A DNA stretch of 64,000 nt from Armillaria gallica (GCA_037576215.1 JBANDB010000016.1:1488001-1552000), one strand, 5' to 3'; positions 10,970-22,520 are shown, counted from the first letter of the stretch. Made by a program: numbers and translations. The notes: generated from the sequence alone by a model not told the origin.

Positions 10970-11968
10970 ATGGAGAACGACAACGCTCGGATTATAGCAA
11001 TTGCACTAGGAATACCAAGTGCCACTCTCGTCTCCATTGCCCTCATTCTTGCAGTCAGGTTCTGCTATAGGACAAGACAACTGCAGCTCCGACGACAAGA
11101 AGAGGCACACCGTACCACCCCCTCAGTCATCACTAATAATTCCAATGGCATCCCGCTCGAGCAGCAGCCACTCCGACTCTTCGCACCCATACTGCGCCGA
11201 CCGATCCCAATCCACGACTTCCCTGGACAGCGAGTCGATGAGGAGGAGGTCAACGTTTCTGAGTCGACTTCTACCGCGATCCTGGAGGGAAGCCCTATTA
11301 CCCCTCCCGGAAGGAGTCCAGCAGAGGTCGACATCACCTCCCAACATCCCGCCTCCTATTATGCCTCGCTTGTCCCTCGAACTCCCTCACCCAGCACGCA
11401 CCCCCGAACCAACCGAGGAAGGAGACTCAACATGGGCCGCGACACTCGACCCATCGCGACCACCAATACTCCAACACCCGCAGCCGGTGTCACTACCAGC
11501 GAGTTCTGGGATAATCTCAACATCCCCTACAGCGCCTACTTCCCCGCTCAGGCCCTCGAGCAGGCATTTGAGCCTGTACCGATCAGAGAACCCATCGCCG
11601 GCCCCTCGAACCTCCAGGTTCCAGAGCGTCCCTCCAGATCCCCGCGAAGATCTGCACACCGCCCCCCTCGAGCAGGTACTTGGGAACATCTCGCCCAGCG
11701 ACTCCGACAGCAACAGCAGTCTGAAATCCGCGAGGAGCCAAGCGAGATCTCCATTACCATCCAGCCACCCCGCCCCCCTACTCCCTTCCCCAGCACATCG
11801 CTCCGATCTATTGAGAGCATCGACAGGGACGCCGCTAGATATACAGTCGACGAGCGAGGGGAAACGATTGAGCTCGAAAGCACCGAGCAGGAGCAGCTCA
11901 ATGGGATCTCTGGGCCATCTCCCGAACCCCGTTCATTCTCCGAGCCGACCCCCGAGCCGTTGATCTAG
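10970..11968 (+). CDS. retroelement accessory ORF with N-terminal hydrophobic helix (332 aa)
   Basis: This intact frame starts at the first ATG after the PBS and precedes gag by 19 nt. Residues 7-29 (IIAIALGIPSATLVSIALIL and following) form one hydrophobic, membrane-helix-like segment. It is followed by a basic cluster (RFCYRTRQLQLRRQ) and a long disordered region rich in P, S, R and T. No gag, env-fusion or enzymatic motif is visible. A shifted frame (11019-11963) is also open; its serine/proline-rich content suggests a compositional by-product. The role is unknown. It could be a membrane-anchored accessory protein or an N-terminal extension of Gag made by frameshift. Confidence 0.6.
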   Translation: MENDNARIIAIALGIPSATLVSIALILAVRFCYRTRQLQLRRQEEAHRTTPSVITNNSNGIPLEQQPLRLFAPILRRPIPIHDFPGQRVDEEEVNVSESTSTAILEGSPITPPGRSPAEVDITSQHPASYYASLVPRTPSPSTHPRTNRGRRLNMGRDTRPIATTNTPTPAAGVTTSEFWDNLNIPYSAYFPAQALEQAFEPVPIREPIAGPSNLQVPERPSRSPRRSAHRPPRAGTWEHLAQRLRQQQQSEIREEPSEISITIQPPRPPTPFPSTSLRSIESIDRDAARYTVDERGETIELESTEQEQLNGISGPSPEPRSFSEPTPEPLI

Positions 11969-11987
11969 GGCGACAACCCCGATACGA

Positions 11988-13424
11988 ATGACGCTAGCCG
12001 ACGCCATCCACTTCTATGATGAAACAAACGATGACCCCACAGTCCCTACTCCCACTATATTAAGGCAGGCAACGTTCCTGAACCTTTATAATTATTTCGC
12101 CTATGAATTACCATTTTCCTTGGCTTGGGGAGGAACCCAAGCCGGGTACGATTATTTTATGAAGAAAAACAGAAATCTTCCAGCAGATGACATTCTACAG
12201 TATGAAGCAGAGCAGAACGCTCGCTTCCTGTGGAACAGCCTACACCCGGACAACGAAATCAAGGAGTTCCCTCCTTACGAAGAAGCCACTCCAGAAATCG
12301 AGATCCAGGAACCATTACCAGATGAGCCCCCTGTAGCGCCACCCCGAGTCACTAATACATTTTCCTACGCCACCAGACAGGCGGCACCAGGAACGTACCT
12401 ACCCGGGTACCTACCCTTTGCCGGTGGCGGTCGAGGAGCCGGAGGGCAACCAGCACAGCCACCCCCCATCCCCGCGGTATGGGTAATGTTACCACGATTT
12501 CCGGCGCCACCTGCGATGCCAGACCCACCTATACCTTGGGAACTGCAAGCTGGAGCGATAGCCCCCTACGACGACTTCAAGCCGAAAATTTTGAAAGAAG
12601 TCAATGACTTCTTAGGGGACTCAGACGACATCGCTCGCTTCTTCCTAAAGTGTGAGTTACACTTTGAAGTCTTTGACCGACACTTCCGCCAACACCCGCA
12701 TAAGGTGGTCTTCTGTGTCTCTCAACTCGCAGGAGACGCTGGGCGGTGGTGGCAGTTGTGTGCTAAAGTCATAGGAAAAACAGCGGATGGCGAACAGCAG
12801 TATCCAACCTACGACGAGTTCCAGTCGGAGCTCAACAAGAGATTCTGGAAGGATGCTGACTCGCAGCTAAGGTATGCGCAGTGGGAAAAGCTAAGGCAGT
12901 CGGAACACAAGGACAGCGACAAGTTCTTCCAGCTTTTTGAGGAACTAGCCTACCATGCCAGAGTACGAAATAACGACCAGATCATGCTTCAGCAGATCAA
13001 AAAGGCCGCCCGTCAGTCGAGCAAGAACACCATCTACTCGTCAGATGGGGACGTACCGATTGACTACCCAGCATGGAAAGCTCGCCTACTCTGAATCGAT
13101 CTCAATTGGCGCCTCAAGCAGGCAGAAGGAACAATAGGGCCAACAACCCGACCACAGAAGATGACCACGCCTGTACAGGGTGGTCAGACTAGAGCCCCTG
13201 TGCCGACAACGAGTACGGCGACAGGGACAACATATGGAGGACGCGGACAGCCGATGAACATCGACGCATTTGTATGCTTTGGGTGTGGCAAACCAGGCCA
13301 CATCAAACACAACTGCCCCACCATGCCCAAAACCCAAGCAGAGTCTTTGCGACGCACAAACACCTACTGGGACCGGAAGGAAAGCCTCTCAGTGATTGAT
13401 GAGGTAAAAGAGAGCGCCGACTAG
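11988..13424 (+). pseudogene. gag: Gag polyprotein with CCHC zinc knuckle, one internal TGA
   Basis: Gag forms the retrotransposon particle. The N-terminal third is proline/acidic-rich. A capsid-like helical domain follows (about codons 195-365, with RWWQLCAKV and a FQSELNKRFW stretch). A nucleocapsid CCHC knuckle C-x2-C-x4-H-x4-C lies at 13275-13316. The frame is interrupted by TGA at 13092-13094 and then continues without shift to TAG at 13422-13424. The stop lies inside conserved sequence, so it is a mutation and not a domain boundary. Pol begins in the -1 frame with an overlap of about 22 nt at 13403-13424. Confidence 0.82.
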
Positions 13425-16400
13425 ATGATGATTCAATCTATTCGGCGACTCAGGGTTTAGTTTCGGCTGGTACGCCTATCGCATCTCATGATTGTACTTA
13501 TATATCGCCTGTAGTATCAAACGCGCATTCGAATATACCCGCGACTTCGCAATCAGACCAGGAACTAAACCAGAATCGATTTACACCTAACGAAGCGACC
13601 CAAAGGAACGAGGTAGTCACAAAGACACCGGTTCGATTTACGCCTAATGAAGCGACAACACTTGGAACGGGTGCGGTAGTCACAGAGCTATTGGCTCAGC
13701 GTTTGGCAAGTAACCTACTACAGGCGAAAGCAGACGGCAAGGCGACCACCAGATCGCCACCCATCATAACGGCGAAGCACCAGTCGAGGCCTTCCCTTGG
13801 GGAGTTTCAAGCCGCAGTGACGAATGTTCGACCGGATGGGGCAGGAGGGCAGACAGCTATGCTCCTGCGTAAACGTCCCCTCACTGAAATCGCAGCTCTA
13901 TGGAGTCCCTGCCGCGCAGGGAGTTTTGAGGGAATAGCTTCGGCGAAACCTCCTCTGGTAAAAGAGGCTTGCTCACAGGCTGCAGAGTGTAAATCCCACG
14001 ATGGGGCTCTGAAGACAGCAACGGAGGCCAGCTCCCGCAACACTGGATCACAGGCCCTAACAAAGGCAACACTAGAAGATACGAGGGATGCAAGGGTCTA
14101 TTTGCTCTCGATCCTGAAGAACCAAGAGGACGAACCAGAGTCAGGTAAGTGCCCCCGATCAGTTGCCAATGCCTATCGTGGTGAAGGGCGACCTGACGAA
14201 GGGGGAACGCTGAATGAAACGAGGATCCCGGTCATCACAGAGACGGGCTTGAAGGAACTAGCCACTCCTCTCAGGAGTGACGCCTTCGCAGAAAGCTACT
14301 CCCGTTCCATGACCGACCAGAAAGCCGCAGGTTTGGAAGCTGCTAGCGCCCAGGCAGTGCAAAGGGGGCATCAGGTAGCTACTTTGGAAGAAGTACCTGA
14401 CCACGAGGACATTACCAGTTTCATGATGAACAAGAACGCTAAATTAACCCCTTTAGACTTAGAAAATGCGGTGACCTCACCGACGGTAGTCGCGCCCGTA
14501 TGGGGCAACGTGAAGGTTGAAGAGGCCCCGCAACTGTCCCGCACCTATACAAAGAGACAGACCTATAGAGAATGGCTCAAACCATTCGGAGCAGAGTGGA
14601 CTCTACGCGGCGTAGTACAAGCGCGGACGGAGTCGGAAGCAAAGGCAATCCTCAAAAACTGGATTCACAAGGCATGAACAGAGGAGGTCATTGACTCAAT
14701 GATCGAAGCAATGAGGGGGATGAAGTGAATCGATGCACTCTGGTGGCTTCATGAACTACAGGAGCCAAAGCGACTTATCAGCGCGTTAAGCAATAAAGGG
14801 AAAGACCTGGTGATCCCCGTCATGCTCGGGGCTCCAGGAACAATTCCCAATATCCATACAACCGCGTTGGTAGACAGCGGATGCACCAGTAGTGCCATCA
14901 ATCAAAAATTCATTGAACAACACCACATCCTGACTCGACCAACGGCCGCCCCAATCCCGGTCTATAATGCTGACAGAACCAAGAACTCAGGAGGATCAAT
15001 TACCAAATACGCTGAGATCGAACTCAAGATTGGGGATCATTCTGAACGAATAGATCTAGCCATAACAGATCTCAGTGATAAGGAAATCTTCCTTGGTCAC
15101 GATTGGTTAGCCCGGCATAATCCGATCATCAATTGGAAGACAGGAGGATTAACATTTGCACGGTGCGAATGCCGTAAAAACCCATTCACATTACCTGATG
15201 CGGATCCTGACGACAAATGGGACGAGGAACTGGAAGAAGGGGACACCATCCTAGCAATAGATTTCACGCGGGCTATCCTCATATGTGCGCATCACGCCAA
15301 TGACTTAGCCGCCGCGGCCAATGCAGATAAGGAGACCAAAACGTTCGAAGAAATGGTCCCAGAATGGTGTCGGGATTTCAACGATCTGTTCGACAAAGAC
15401 AGTTTCGATGAACTTCCCGAACCAAAGATGTGGGACCATGCCATTGAACTTACTCCAAATGCAAGCGCCAATCTAGATTGCAAGGTCTACCCTCTCAACC
15501 GGAACGAACAAGCTGAGCTCGACAAGTTCTTGGACGAGAACCTCTTGAGTGGAAGAATACGACCATCCAAGTCACCCATGGCTTCACCCTTCTTCTTCAT
15601 TAAAAAGAAGGATGGCAAGCTGCGACCAGTCCAAGATTATAGGAAACTCAATGAGATGACGATTAAAAACCGTTACCCTCTTCCCTTAATCTCAGAACTA
15701 ATGGACAAGTTGCGGGGGGCCAAGTATTTTTCCAAGCTTGACGTTTGATGGGGATACAACAACATGCACATCAAAAGTGGTGACGAGTGGAAGGCGGCAT
15801 TTAGAACTAATCGCGGGTTGTTCGAACCCACAGTCATGTTCTTCGGGCTCACCAATTCGCCCGCCACCTTCCAATGGATGATGAATGACATTTTCAAGAA
15901 CCTCATTGCATCAGGTGCTGTCACCGTTTACCTTGACGACATCCTTATCATGTCCAAAACCAAGGAAGAGCATCGCCGCATCACGCGCGAAGTTCTAAAA
16001 CTCCTCCGGAAGAACAAGCTATTCCTTAAAGCGGAGAAATGCGAGTTCGAAACCTTGGAGACAGAGTACTTTGGAGTCATCATCAGTGAAGGGAGCATCC
16101 GCATGGACCCAGTCAAAATCGCAGGAATCGCAGAATGGCCTGTACCAACCAAGAAAGTACAGCTCCAGTCGTTCTTAGGCTTTACCAATTTCTACAGACG
16201 TTTCATCAAAGGATACAGCAAGGTCGTTAAACTGATGACCCAGCTGACAGGAAACGATCTGTGGAAATGGGGAAAAGCGCAACAGGACGCGTTTGAAGAA
16301 TTGAAACGCCTATTAGCCGAAGAGGTGGTACTGGCAATACCCACAGAAGAAGGAAAGTTCCGCATAGAGGCGGATGCAAGTGAGGGAGCGATAGGTGCGG

Positions 16401-18093
16401 TATTGACGCAGGAGCAGAATGGAAAATGGCGCCCAGTCGCATTTTTATCCAAATCCCTCACCACGACAGAACAAAATTACGAAATTTACGACAAAGAATT
16501 GCTCGCGATAATGATCGCGCTCGACGAGTGGAGGCACTACCTAATGGGCGCAGCTCAGGACTTCGAAATATGGATGGATCACCAGAATCTCCAGTATTTC
16601 CGAAAACCCCAGAAACTCAATCGGCGACAAGCGCGATGGGTCACTGAGCTGGCTGAGTACCACTTCACCCTTCACCACAAATCAGGAACCGCAAACAAGA
16701 AAGCCGACTTACTTAGTCGCAGAGCAGATCACGAGCAAGGAAAGGAGGACAACGATGAGATTATCGTCCTCAAACCCGAGCACTTCCGGGCCCTAGTCAT
16801 GCCCACTATCGAGGAAACCCATTCCAAGATAAAGCAAGCCACGCTCGACCACCACCGATGGGACAAGAACATTGCGACCTCCCTGAACCACGACTGAGGA
16901 CTGAAAATGAATGATGGGTTAATCTATTACGATTCCCGCATTTACGTTCCTTCCGACCACGCGTTACGAGGCGAGATAATCGCACAAGTTCATGACCACA
17001 TCACGGCAGGACACCCCGGCATAGAAAAGACTAAAGTACTCGTCTTACGAGAATATTGGTGGCCTAGGATGAAAAAGGACATAGAAGATTATGTCCGCGG
17101 CTGCGAGACGTGCCAACGAACCAAGTCAAGCACTCAAGCAAAAGCAGCGCCGCTTCACCCAAACGCCATTCCATCCCGACCCTGGACTCACATCTCTGTC
17201 GACATGGTGACTGGTTTACCAAAGAGCAACGGTTTTGACGCAATCCTAATGATCGTCGACCGTTTCTCCAAGGAAATCATACCTGTTGCATGTACCACAG
17301 AGATGTCATCGGAAGGGTGGGCCAAGATCCTATGAGACGAAGTCTACGCCAAGCACGGAATGCCACAGGTCGTTATCAGTGACCGAGGCACCGTGTTTGT
17401 ATCCAAGTTCATGAAAGACCTTTATGACTTGCTTCAGATTAAGGCAAACGTATCCACCGCCTACCACCCACAAACTGACAGACAGACTGAGCGAGTAAAT
17501 CAGGAGGTTGAAAAATACCTCTGGATTTTCGTCAATCACCGTCAGAATGACTGGGTGGAATGGCTTCCCCTCGCGGCTTTCGCTCACAACAACCGCACCC
17601 ACTCTGCAACGGGTAAAAGTCCCTTCGAGGTTACCCATGGCTATAACGTCGAGATCCTGCCGTACGACCCCAAGCACCCTTCAGAACACCGGCCTCAAAC
17701 ACTTTCATTTCAGATATACAGAAAATCCATGCCGAGGCCAAGCAAGCACTCGAGAAAGCCGCCGACCAGATGAAAGCCCAATACGACAAAAAGAAAAGAC
17801 CTGCAGTTGATTACTCGGTAGGAGACAAAGTTTGGCTTGATACAAGCAATCTGGCACTCCCACGTCCGAAGAAAAAACTCGCAGACAAAAAAACGGGCCC
17901 CTTCCCTATCATCGCCAAGATCGGAGCTTCGGCATACAAATTAAAACTCCCTCCAGGCTGGCGCATCCATCCAGTATTCAACGAATCACTCCTGACCCCA
18001 TACACGCCACCCGCATTCCCTAACCAGGAACAACCGCCTCCGCCACCACCCGATCTTATTGACACTGCGGCGATGATACTATATTCAAGCTAA
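13403..18093 (+). pseudogene. pol: Pol polyprotein: protease, RT, RNase H, integrase (broken)
   Basis: The frame runs from 13403 in -1 relative to gag. A long poorly conserved leader includes two copies of an RFTPNEAT motif. The aspartic protease has VDSG at about 14870-14881. RT follows, with KLRPVQDYRKLN and the catalytic YLDD at about 15929-15940. RNase H starts near 16360 (EADAS) and contains YEIYDKELLAI. Integrase has an H-H-C-C finger (about 16990-17120) and D, D, E residues (VDMVTG, SDRG, ERVNQE). A GPF/Y-type tail ends at 18093. In-frame TGA codons lie at 14675, 14726, 15746, 16895 and 17333. A frameshift lies near 17690-17715. The RT stop falls just after FSKLDV, so no functional polyprotein is expected. 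Confidence 0.9.
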
Positions 18094-19250
18094 AGTAATC
18101 TTAAGACCATGTAAAGCTGTGAAAAAAAATCCTCTGCATCATCACACTCATCATACCTGTACAATGATATAAACTTTCAATACCATGAGTCCTGATGTTA
18201 CATAGTACATATATTTCAATTTAAATTAAGATGAGCTCTTCGGTAAACTTGCTGAGAATATAATATTGATTTATTCAAAATAACAATAAGTAAACCCCCA
18301 AACTTTTTGTGAAGCACTTCTGAAAGCGACTTCAAAATACTCCCTCCACGTCTTCAAATCGTCTTCATAAGATTAGCTAGCTGTGAATATTTAAATGTTG
18401 CCCTGCCAAGAAAGTCTTGGCAATTGATCCGGTGTCTGGGGGCCTGGTTCTTTCAGCCAGCGCCCGTATCTGCTTTATTCCCGTTATCGAGTAGATTAAA
18501 GGACCAACTGATGTGCCCCCTGGTGCACTGCTTATTGCTGTCCTTCAAGTTTCTTGGTTGCCGACGTCACTTTTCTAGCCACTCCGTCATGCGTTAGTGA
18601 TCTAGTCATTCCAGACTCCACAGGTTACCAGAATTCGAGATCATGTCTCCCAGCATCCACAGAGTACATCTGACTTCGCCACGGCGAGCTCTTTATGACA
18701 TTGCCTGACGATGATAATTTCTTGCCGCCGCGCGGCCCATATCCCGCATATGAAGGGTTGCGATAAATATCTTATGTAACGCGACATACTATGAGTCTTT
18801 TGCTCATGGCATCTACCTCACTCGTAAGCGTAGGGATGTAGACCTTCATTTCATCGTCGTCTCCAAACTTTGTGAGTCTATCCATCTGTTTTTTGTTTAC
18901 CCTTAAACTCACCGCAGCGCAAACAAAAAAACCTCGCCGGTCCGGCTAACGAACTTGACTTCTATGCACGATAAGTGTATCTGCGGTGTCTCTCTACTAT
19001 CAACATCTAGTTAGAGCTCTCGAGGACTTTGGTGATGATAGCAGCGAGTGCAAACCGATCATTCAGTAAGTAGCCAATCCAGATTCCAGATCTAGATCTA
19101 GAGAAAATAACCGTGATGTTAGTATTCCCTATGCTTCTATCCCTTATGGTATGTGCTGAATGGTCCCTAGGATATCACAACGTTTGTATAAAATCGTCAT
19201 ATCTGCCTCGTAAACTAGGCAAGTATAATTTCTTCCGCTTTCCCGAAACC
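18094..19250. other. AT-rich stretch without a supported gene
   Basis: I searched this for the missing 3' LTR by looking for the 5' LTR's start, TATA region and end, and saw no match. No reading frame of interest is present. Confidence 0.45.
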
Positions 19251-19253
19251 CAC

Positions 19254-19574
19254 TCACAGAACCCAACAAGATATGATAATGTATTGGCACGGTTGACATT
19301 CCCCCGTGAAAACACGCTCCAAGTGCAAATGAGTGAAATTGCTTAAGGTGCCAAAAGAATAAGATGGTATCAAAACCCCGTCCCTCCGAACACTCGTGAG
19401 ACATGCAAGCTTACCGAGTCGTTCGATGGCATCTCGAATGACCCGACATACCTCAATATGTGTGCTAGCTTTCATGTGATGTTCAAGGTCGTATTTGATC
19501 ACATTCTCACTCCGATTCTGTGCTGCTTTCTGCTTTCTTTCACTCTTGCTTGACCTTTTCGCTCTCATTCTCAT
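19254..19574 (-). CDS. possible exon of an unknown minus-strand gene
   Basis: From an ATG at 19574 (or 19568) the frame encodes a lysine/arginine-rich start (RAKRSSKSERKQKAAQ), then a helical segment ending IRDAIERL at a GTAAGC donor near 19410. The acceptor is uncertain. A TTAAG at about 19345 would continue to a stop near 19250. No family is recognised, so this is weak. Confidence 0.22.
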   Translation of the reverse strand: MRMRAKRSSKSERKQKAAQNRSENVIKYDLEHHMKASTHIEVCRVIRDAIERLGKLACLTSVRRDGVLIPSYSFGTLSNFTHLHLERVFTGECQPCQYIIISCWVL

Positions 19575-20012
19575 CAGCTATGTCGTCCTGGTTCTCCAGA
19601 AGGTGAGTGGTCCTCCAACATCGTTTCTCTTGCTTGATTTACATGTTCATCCAGGGAATGGAGTCCGTAGCGAAACTGGTGCTATCTGCCATCATCAGTG
19701 GGTGTTTTCTTCATATTCCGTCATCTTCTCATCCTGGCGAACTAGATATATTCGTTCCATGTACGACGGTCGGTCGGCAGCAATCTTTATTTGGGGCGAC
19801 AGGGAATAGACCATCGTGACGGTATTAGTGCTAGTAATGTTTGCCGCAACAGGGGAAACCTATCTTTCGTTACTGGTGACACGATGTACGGGGCTAGTTC
19901 TAAGGGAGGGGTACAATCATGAGAACAAAATGCACCAGGTGTCGAAAAGATCAGAGGTGAAAATAACCCTTGAAAGAGAGTGAGACCGTCGCGCCAAGTT
20001 ACAAGGTTGGGA

Positions 20013-20600
20013 TCAAAGACGGAAACAACGGCCTCTCCGGCTCGACAAGAAATCGCGTTGATGGCGGGCGAGAACATCCCTTCTTATTCTGTCACCCACT
20101 GCCTCCTCGTCGATATTCCGACTAAGTATACCCCGTCGTATGCCGGCATGTGGTCTACCCGCCAGGCAAAATTTTCCATCGAGACGAAGCTGCAAGAACT
20201 TCAGCCTGCTATTCCATGACGGTGGCAGATCCAAGCTAAGCGCGAGGTGGTCGTAAGTACCATTGAACGGGATCACGTTGTACAACATGGGAAGTTCAAC
20301 AAGAAGAAGATATGGGAAGCTATAACCGGAGGCGCGAAAGTGGTGGTGTTGTTCAAGCGGGAACGAAATACTCGACTTGATTTCCTTACGGCACGCTCCC
20401 TCCAAGTACTTTGAAGGACTTGTTTTTGCGCCCAGGCGACATCGTCGTTCAGCAGCGCCAGAATGTGAGAACCAAAGAGAAGGCACGCGGTGATGCGCCG
20501 GGGAAGGTAAGCACTGTCCGTTGATTTGAATCCACTGGGACTCACCCATCTGTAGCCTGATCTCCACAGGCATGAAGTATTCTACTTTCCGCCGTCCCAT
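20013..20600 (-). pseudogene. possible degraded coding fragment
   Basis: Coding-like sequence switches frame across a GTGAGT..CAG interval near 20550-20515. After it, a frame reads LPRRITACLLFGSHILALL and NDDVAWAQKQVLQ, then decays. A different frame further on reads SFPYLLLVELPMLYNV. I cannot assign a family; broken frames suggest a relic. Confidence 0.2.
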
Positions 20601-21014
20601 TAGAGGGAAATTTGGCCCGACGCGATGTACCGTCGTCCAGCGAGCAAAACCCTTGTGAAGCCAAGGTGATGAGGCAGGGGTGGAGGGGAGGATGCGGGGA
20701 CGTGCCGAGGGTAGGTAAGTTCTCCCTTATGCTTATATTCCCGGAAATTCACCACTTTTGTAGCTCGTTCGTTCCATACGGAATTATCTGTATCGAACGA
20801 CCGCCTTGAACATGGAGGGTTGACCTTAGCTCATTTATGTCGTGACATGACGTATCGATTATCAGCGCGCGCACGCTAGAAGACGATAAGGTGACGGCCA
20901 AAATAACACAGGAGGGAGGATGGGCGCTCAAGTACCCTGGGATGGTACGTCCATCTATTCATCCTACTACATCTCGACGTATTGACCCCTCCATAGCTCG
21001 ATCCTATGCAACAT

Positions 21015-21882
21015 CTACGGTCTCGCCACCTTTTCGAGGTGTCGGAGCGTAGAATCAGCAGTAATCACCACAATCTGAGCGCTATATGTGAGGATGGAGT
21101 CCACATGAGCGCTACAAATTGAGAGTCCAGCACGAGGGTGGATGTCACCAAGGAAACGCTCCATTGCAAAGGTTACGTTACAGACACGGAGAGATTTCTT
21201 TGTGAGTTGGATTGAGTGATCGCGGAAGATATCCATCGCAGTAGAGCAAAAGACTCCAAGGAATCGAGTGTCGTCTGTCCATTCAAGAGCCCTACCCTGC
21301 AGTGTGATAGTAGGGATGACCCGGGGTCGTTTTCCAAATATGAGAGCCTGCGAGGAGACAAGGTTGGGACATGGTGTTCAAACATAAGTTAAAGCAAGAA
21401 CCGAGTACCTTGATTTTTGCGAAGTTAATTAGCAGGCCCTTTTGGCTGGTCCAGGGGCCGTAATCATCACAGTGCATCTGGATCCCTTCCGGCGAAGTGG
21501 ACCATAGCGCACCATCATCGGCATGTTCGACGTTCAGAATCTGTCTGTCACCAAAGACGACATCGTCCTGATGAGCGCGCGGGGAGAAGTCTGGTTTAAA
21601 GAAGTCCCAAACGCTCGGCGAAGTCCCGTCGCCAGCAAGGATCCCAATGTTGGAATCGAAGGCGTCAGAGTAAGAACCACCTATCTTCACGCAATACTTC
21701 ATTCCGCTGTACATGGAGCGCAGCCAGTCAAAAAGAGGGCTGGCTACACCGCGTTTGTACATCATGACCCAAAGAGAGGAGTGATCCGTTGAAGGGAAGG
21801 CGTTGGTGGGATCAGGCAAAACAACGTAGAGAGGTCGTCCGGCGCCTAAGGCGGCTGTCTCAATGAGATAAACAATATTCAC
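21015..21882 (-). pseudogene. LINE (non-LTR) reverse-transcriptase fragment with an intron
   Basis: The chain matches the finger/palm part of fungal LINE RTs. It has a D-x-T/K-NAFPSTDH motif, LFDWLRSMY, the GILAGDGTSP segment (the usual G-x-x-x-G-D-P-x-S-P) and HADDGALWSTSPEG, where the usual F/YADD reads HADD. Frame 1 runs 21882-21409. A 61-nt GT..AG interval (21408-21348) precedes a second frame that picks up the expected RT downstream sequence (FGKRPR, then FLGVFCS and IFRDHSIQLTKK) to 21015. Removing the 61 nt restores one continuous frame in phase 0. The fragment lacks the 5' endonuclease and the 3' end. Confidence 0.75.
21348..21408 (-). other. 61-nt spliceosomal-type intron inside the LINE fragment
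   Basis: The interval begins GTACTC and ends CTCGCAG on the minus strand. It sits between the codons for AKIK and ALIFGK of the RT and is phase 0. Its removal rejoins two frames that otherwise differ by one base. Confidence 0.6.
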
Positions 21883-21949
21883 GAATGAGTTTCACCGCAA
21901 ATTATGGTGAAGCAATATATGATTCAAATCTCTTTGCGATATTTTGATC

Positions 21950-22130
21950 AGAGTGACACCGCCTGTAACTGCCTTCCTGTTTTGATTCGGCTTGCAGCAA
22001 AGCAATCGGCTGCACGCTAGTCTTCTGTGGTTCAGAAAGTGAACACAAGCTTACCGTTTAAGCAGAAGAGGCTTTGGCGTATGCGAAGCCGGTATAATGT
22101 CCATGAACATCGCATCCCTGCGTCATTTTA
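21950..22130. repeat. dispersed repeat, copy 1 (copy 2 at 44750-44930)
   Basis: About 150-180 bp match in the same orientation with scattered substitutions. The core is the stretch around TCTTCTGTGGTTCAGAAAG, continuing to CATCCCTGCGTCATTT. It is not coding in an obvious way. Confidence 0.7.
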
Positions 22131-22469
22131 AATTTAGTGGGAATGGCCTCACCATCGGAAGATATCTATTCGCCAAGTGCTCATTGCGGGTTTGAATATT
22201 CTTGTACGTGCCTGTGTCTGTTGAGTCGATTTATGATGCTGTATATTTCCAGCCAATTTTCCTCCAACTTCTCTCTCCCGCCCACAGTTCATGCAGCCGC
22301 AGATTCACTTCTTTCTTCAGGTAACGCATTACGTAGATCCGGTTCTTAGTGACACCACTGAGGTATGTCTCAGTCAACCCAAATTCGCCTGTCTAGGTGC
22401 GTATTCCTGCCAGTTTCTACAGGGTGTCGGCGCTTACAGGTGCTGCCACGACAGAGGAGCTGTAAAGAT

Positions 22470-22520
22470 CCAGCTCTGGGAGTCCGTGCGAGACGAGATG
22501 CAGAATCGACGCCAAAGAAA
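22470..22520. repeat. 51-bp dispersed repeat (second copy 26445-26495)
   Basis: The two copies, in the same orientation, begin CCAGCTCTGGGAGT and end GCCAAAGAAA, with one visible mismatch. Flanks differ. The nature is unknown. Confidence 0.7.

Larger units (their letters stand above)
10578..18093 (+). mobile_element. decayed Ty3/gypsy LTR retrotransposon (Tf1-like priming), 3' end missing
   Basis: In order it holds a 5' LTR, self-priming PBS, accessory ORF, gag with a CCHC knuckle, and pol with aspartic protease, reverse transcriptase, RNase H and integrase with a GPY/F-type tail. The RT-RH-IN order identifies Ty3/gypsy (Metaviridae-like). Six in-frame TGA codons and one frameshift inactivate it. 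No copy of the 5' LTR is seen after 18093, and the open frame ends just where many related elements carry a chromodomain. The element is therefore 3'-truncated. Target-site duplications cannot be assessed. Confidence 0.9.

Noticed and set aside
11019..11963. Second long open frame (314 codons) overlapping the retroelement accessory ORF
   Set aside because: Serine/proline-rich composition and absence of any motif suggest it is open only because the true frame is proline/arginine-rich. The other frame starts at the first ATG and has the hydrophobic helix.
13092..17335. Programmed TGA readthrough or an altered genetic code
   Set aside because: Other genes in the window end normally in TGA, the element also has a frameshift and a missing 3' end, and the TGAs fit mutation of CGA or TGG. 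Decay is simpler.
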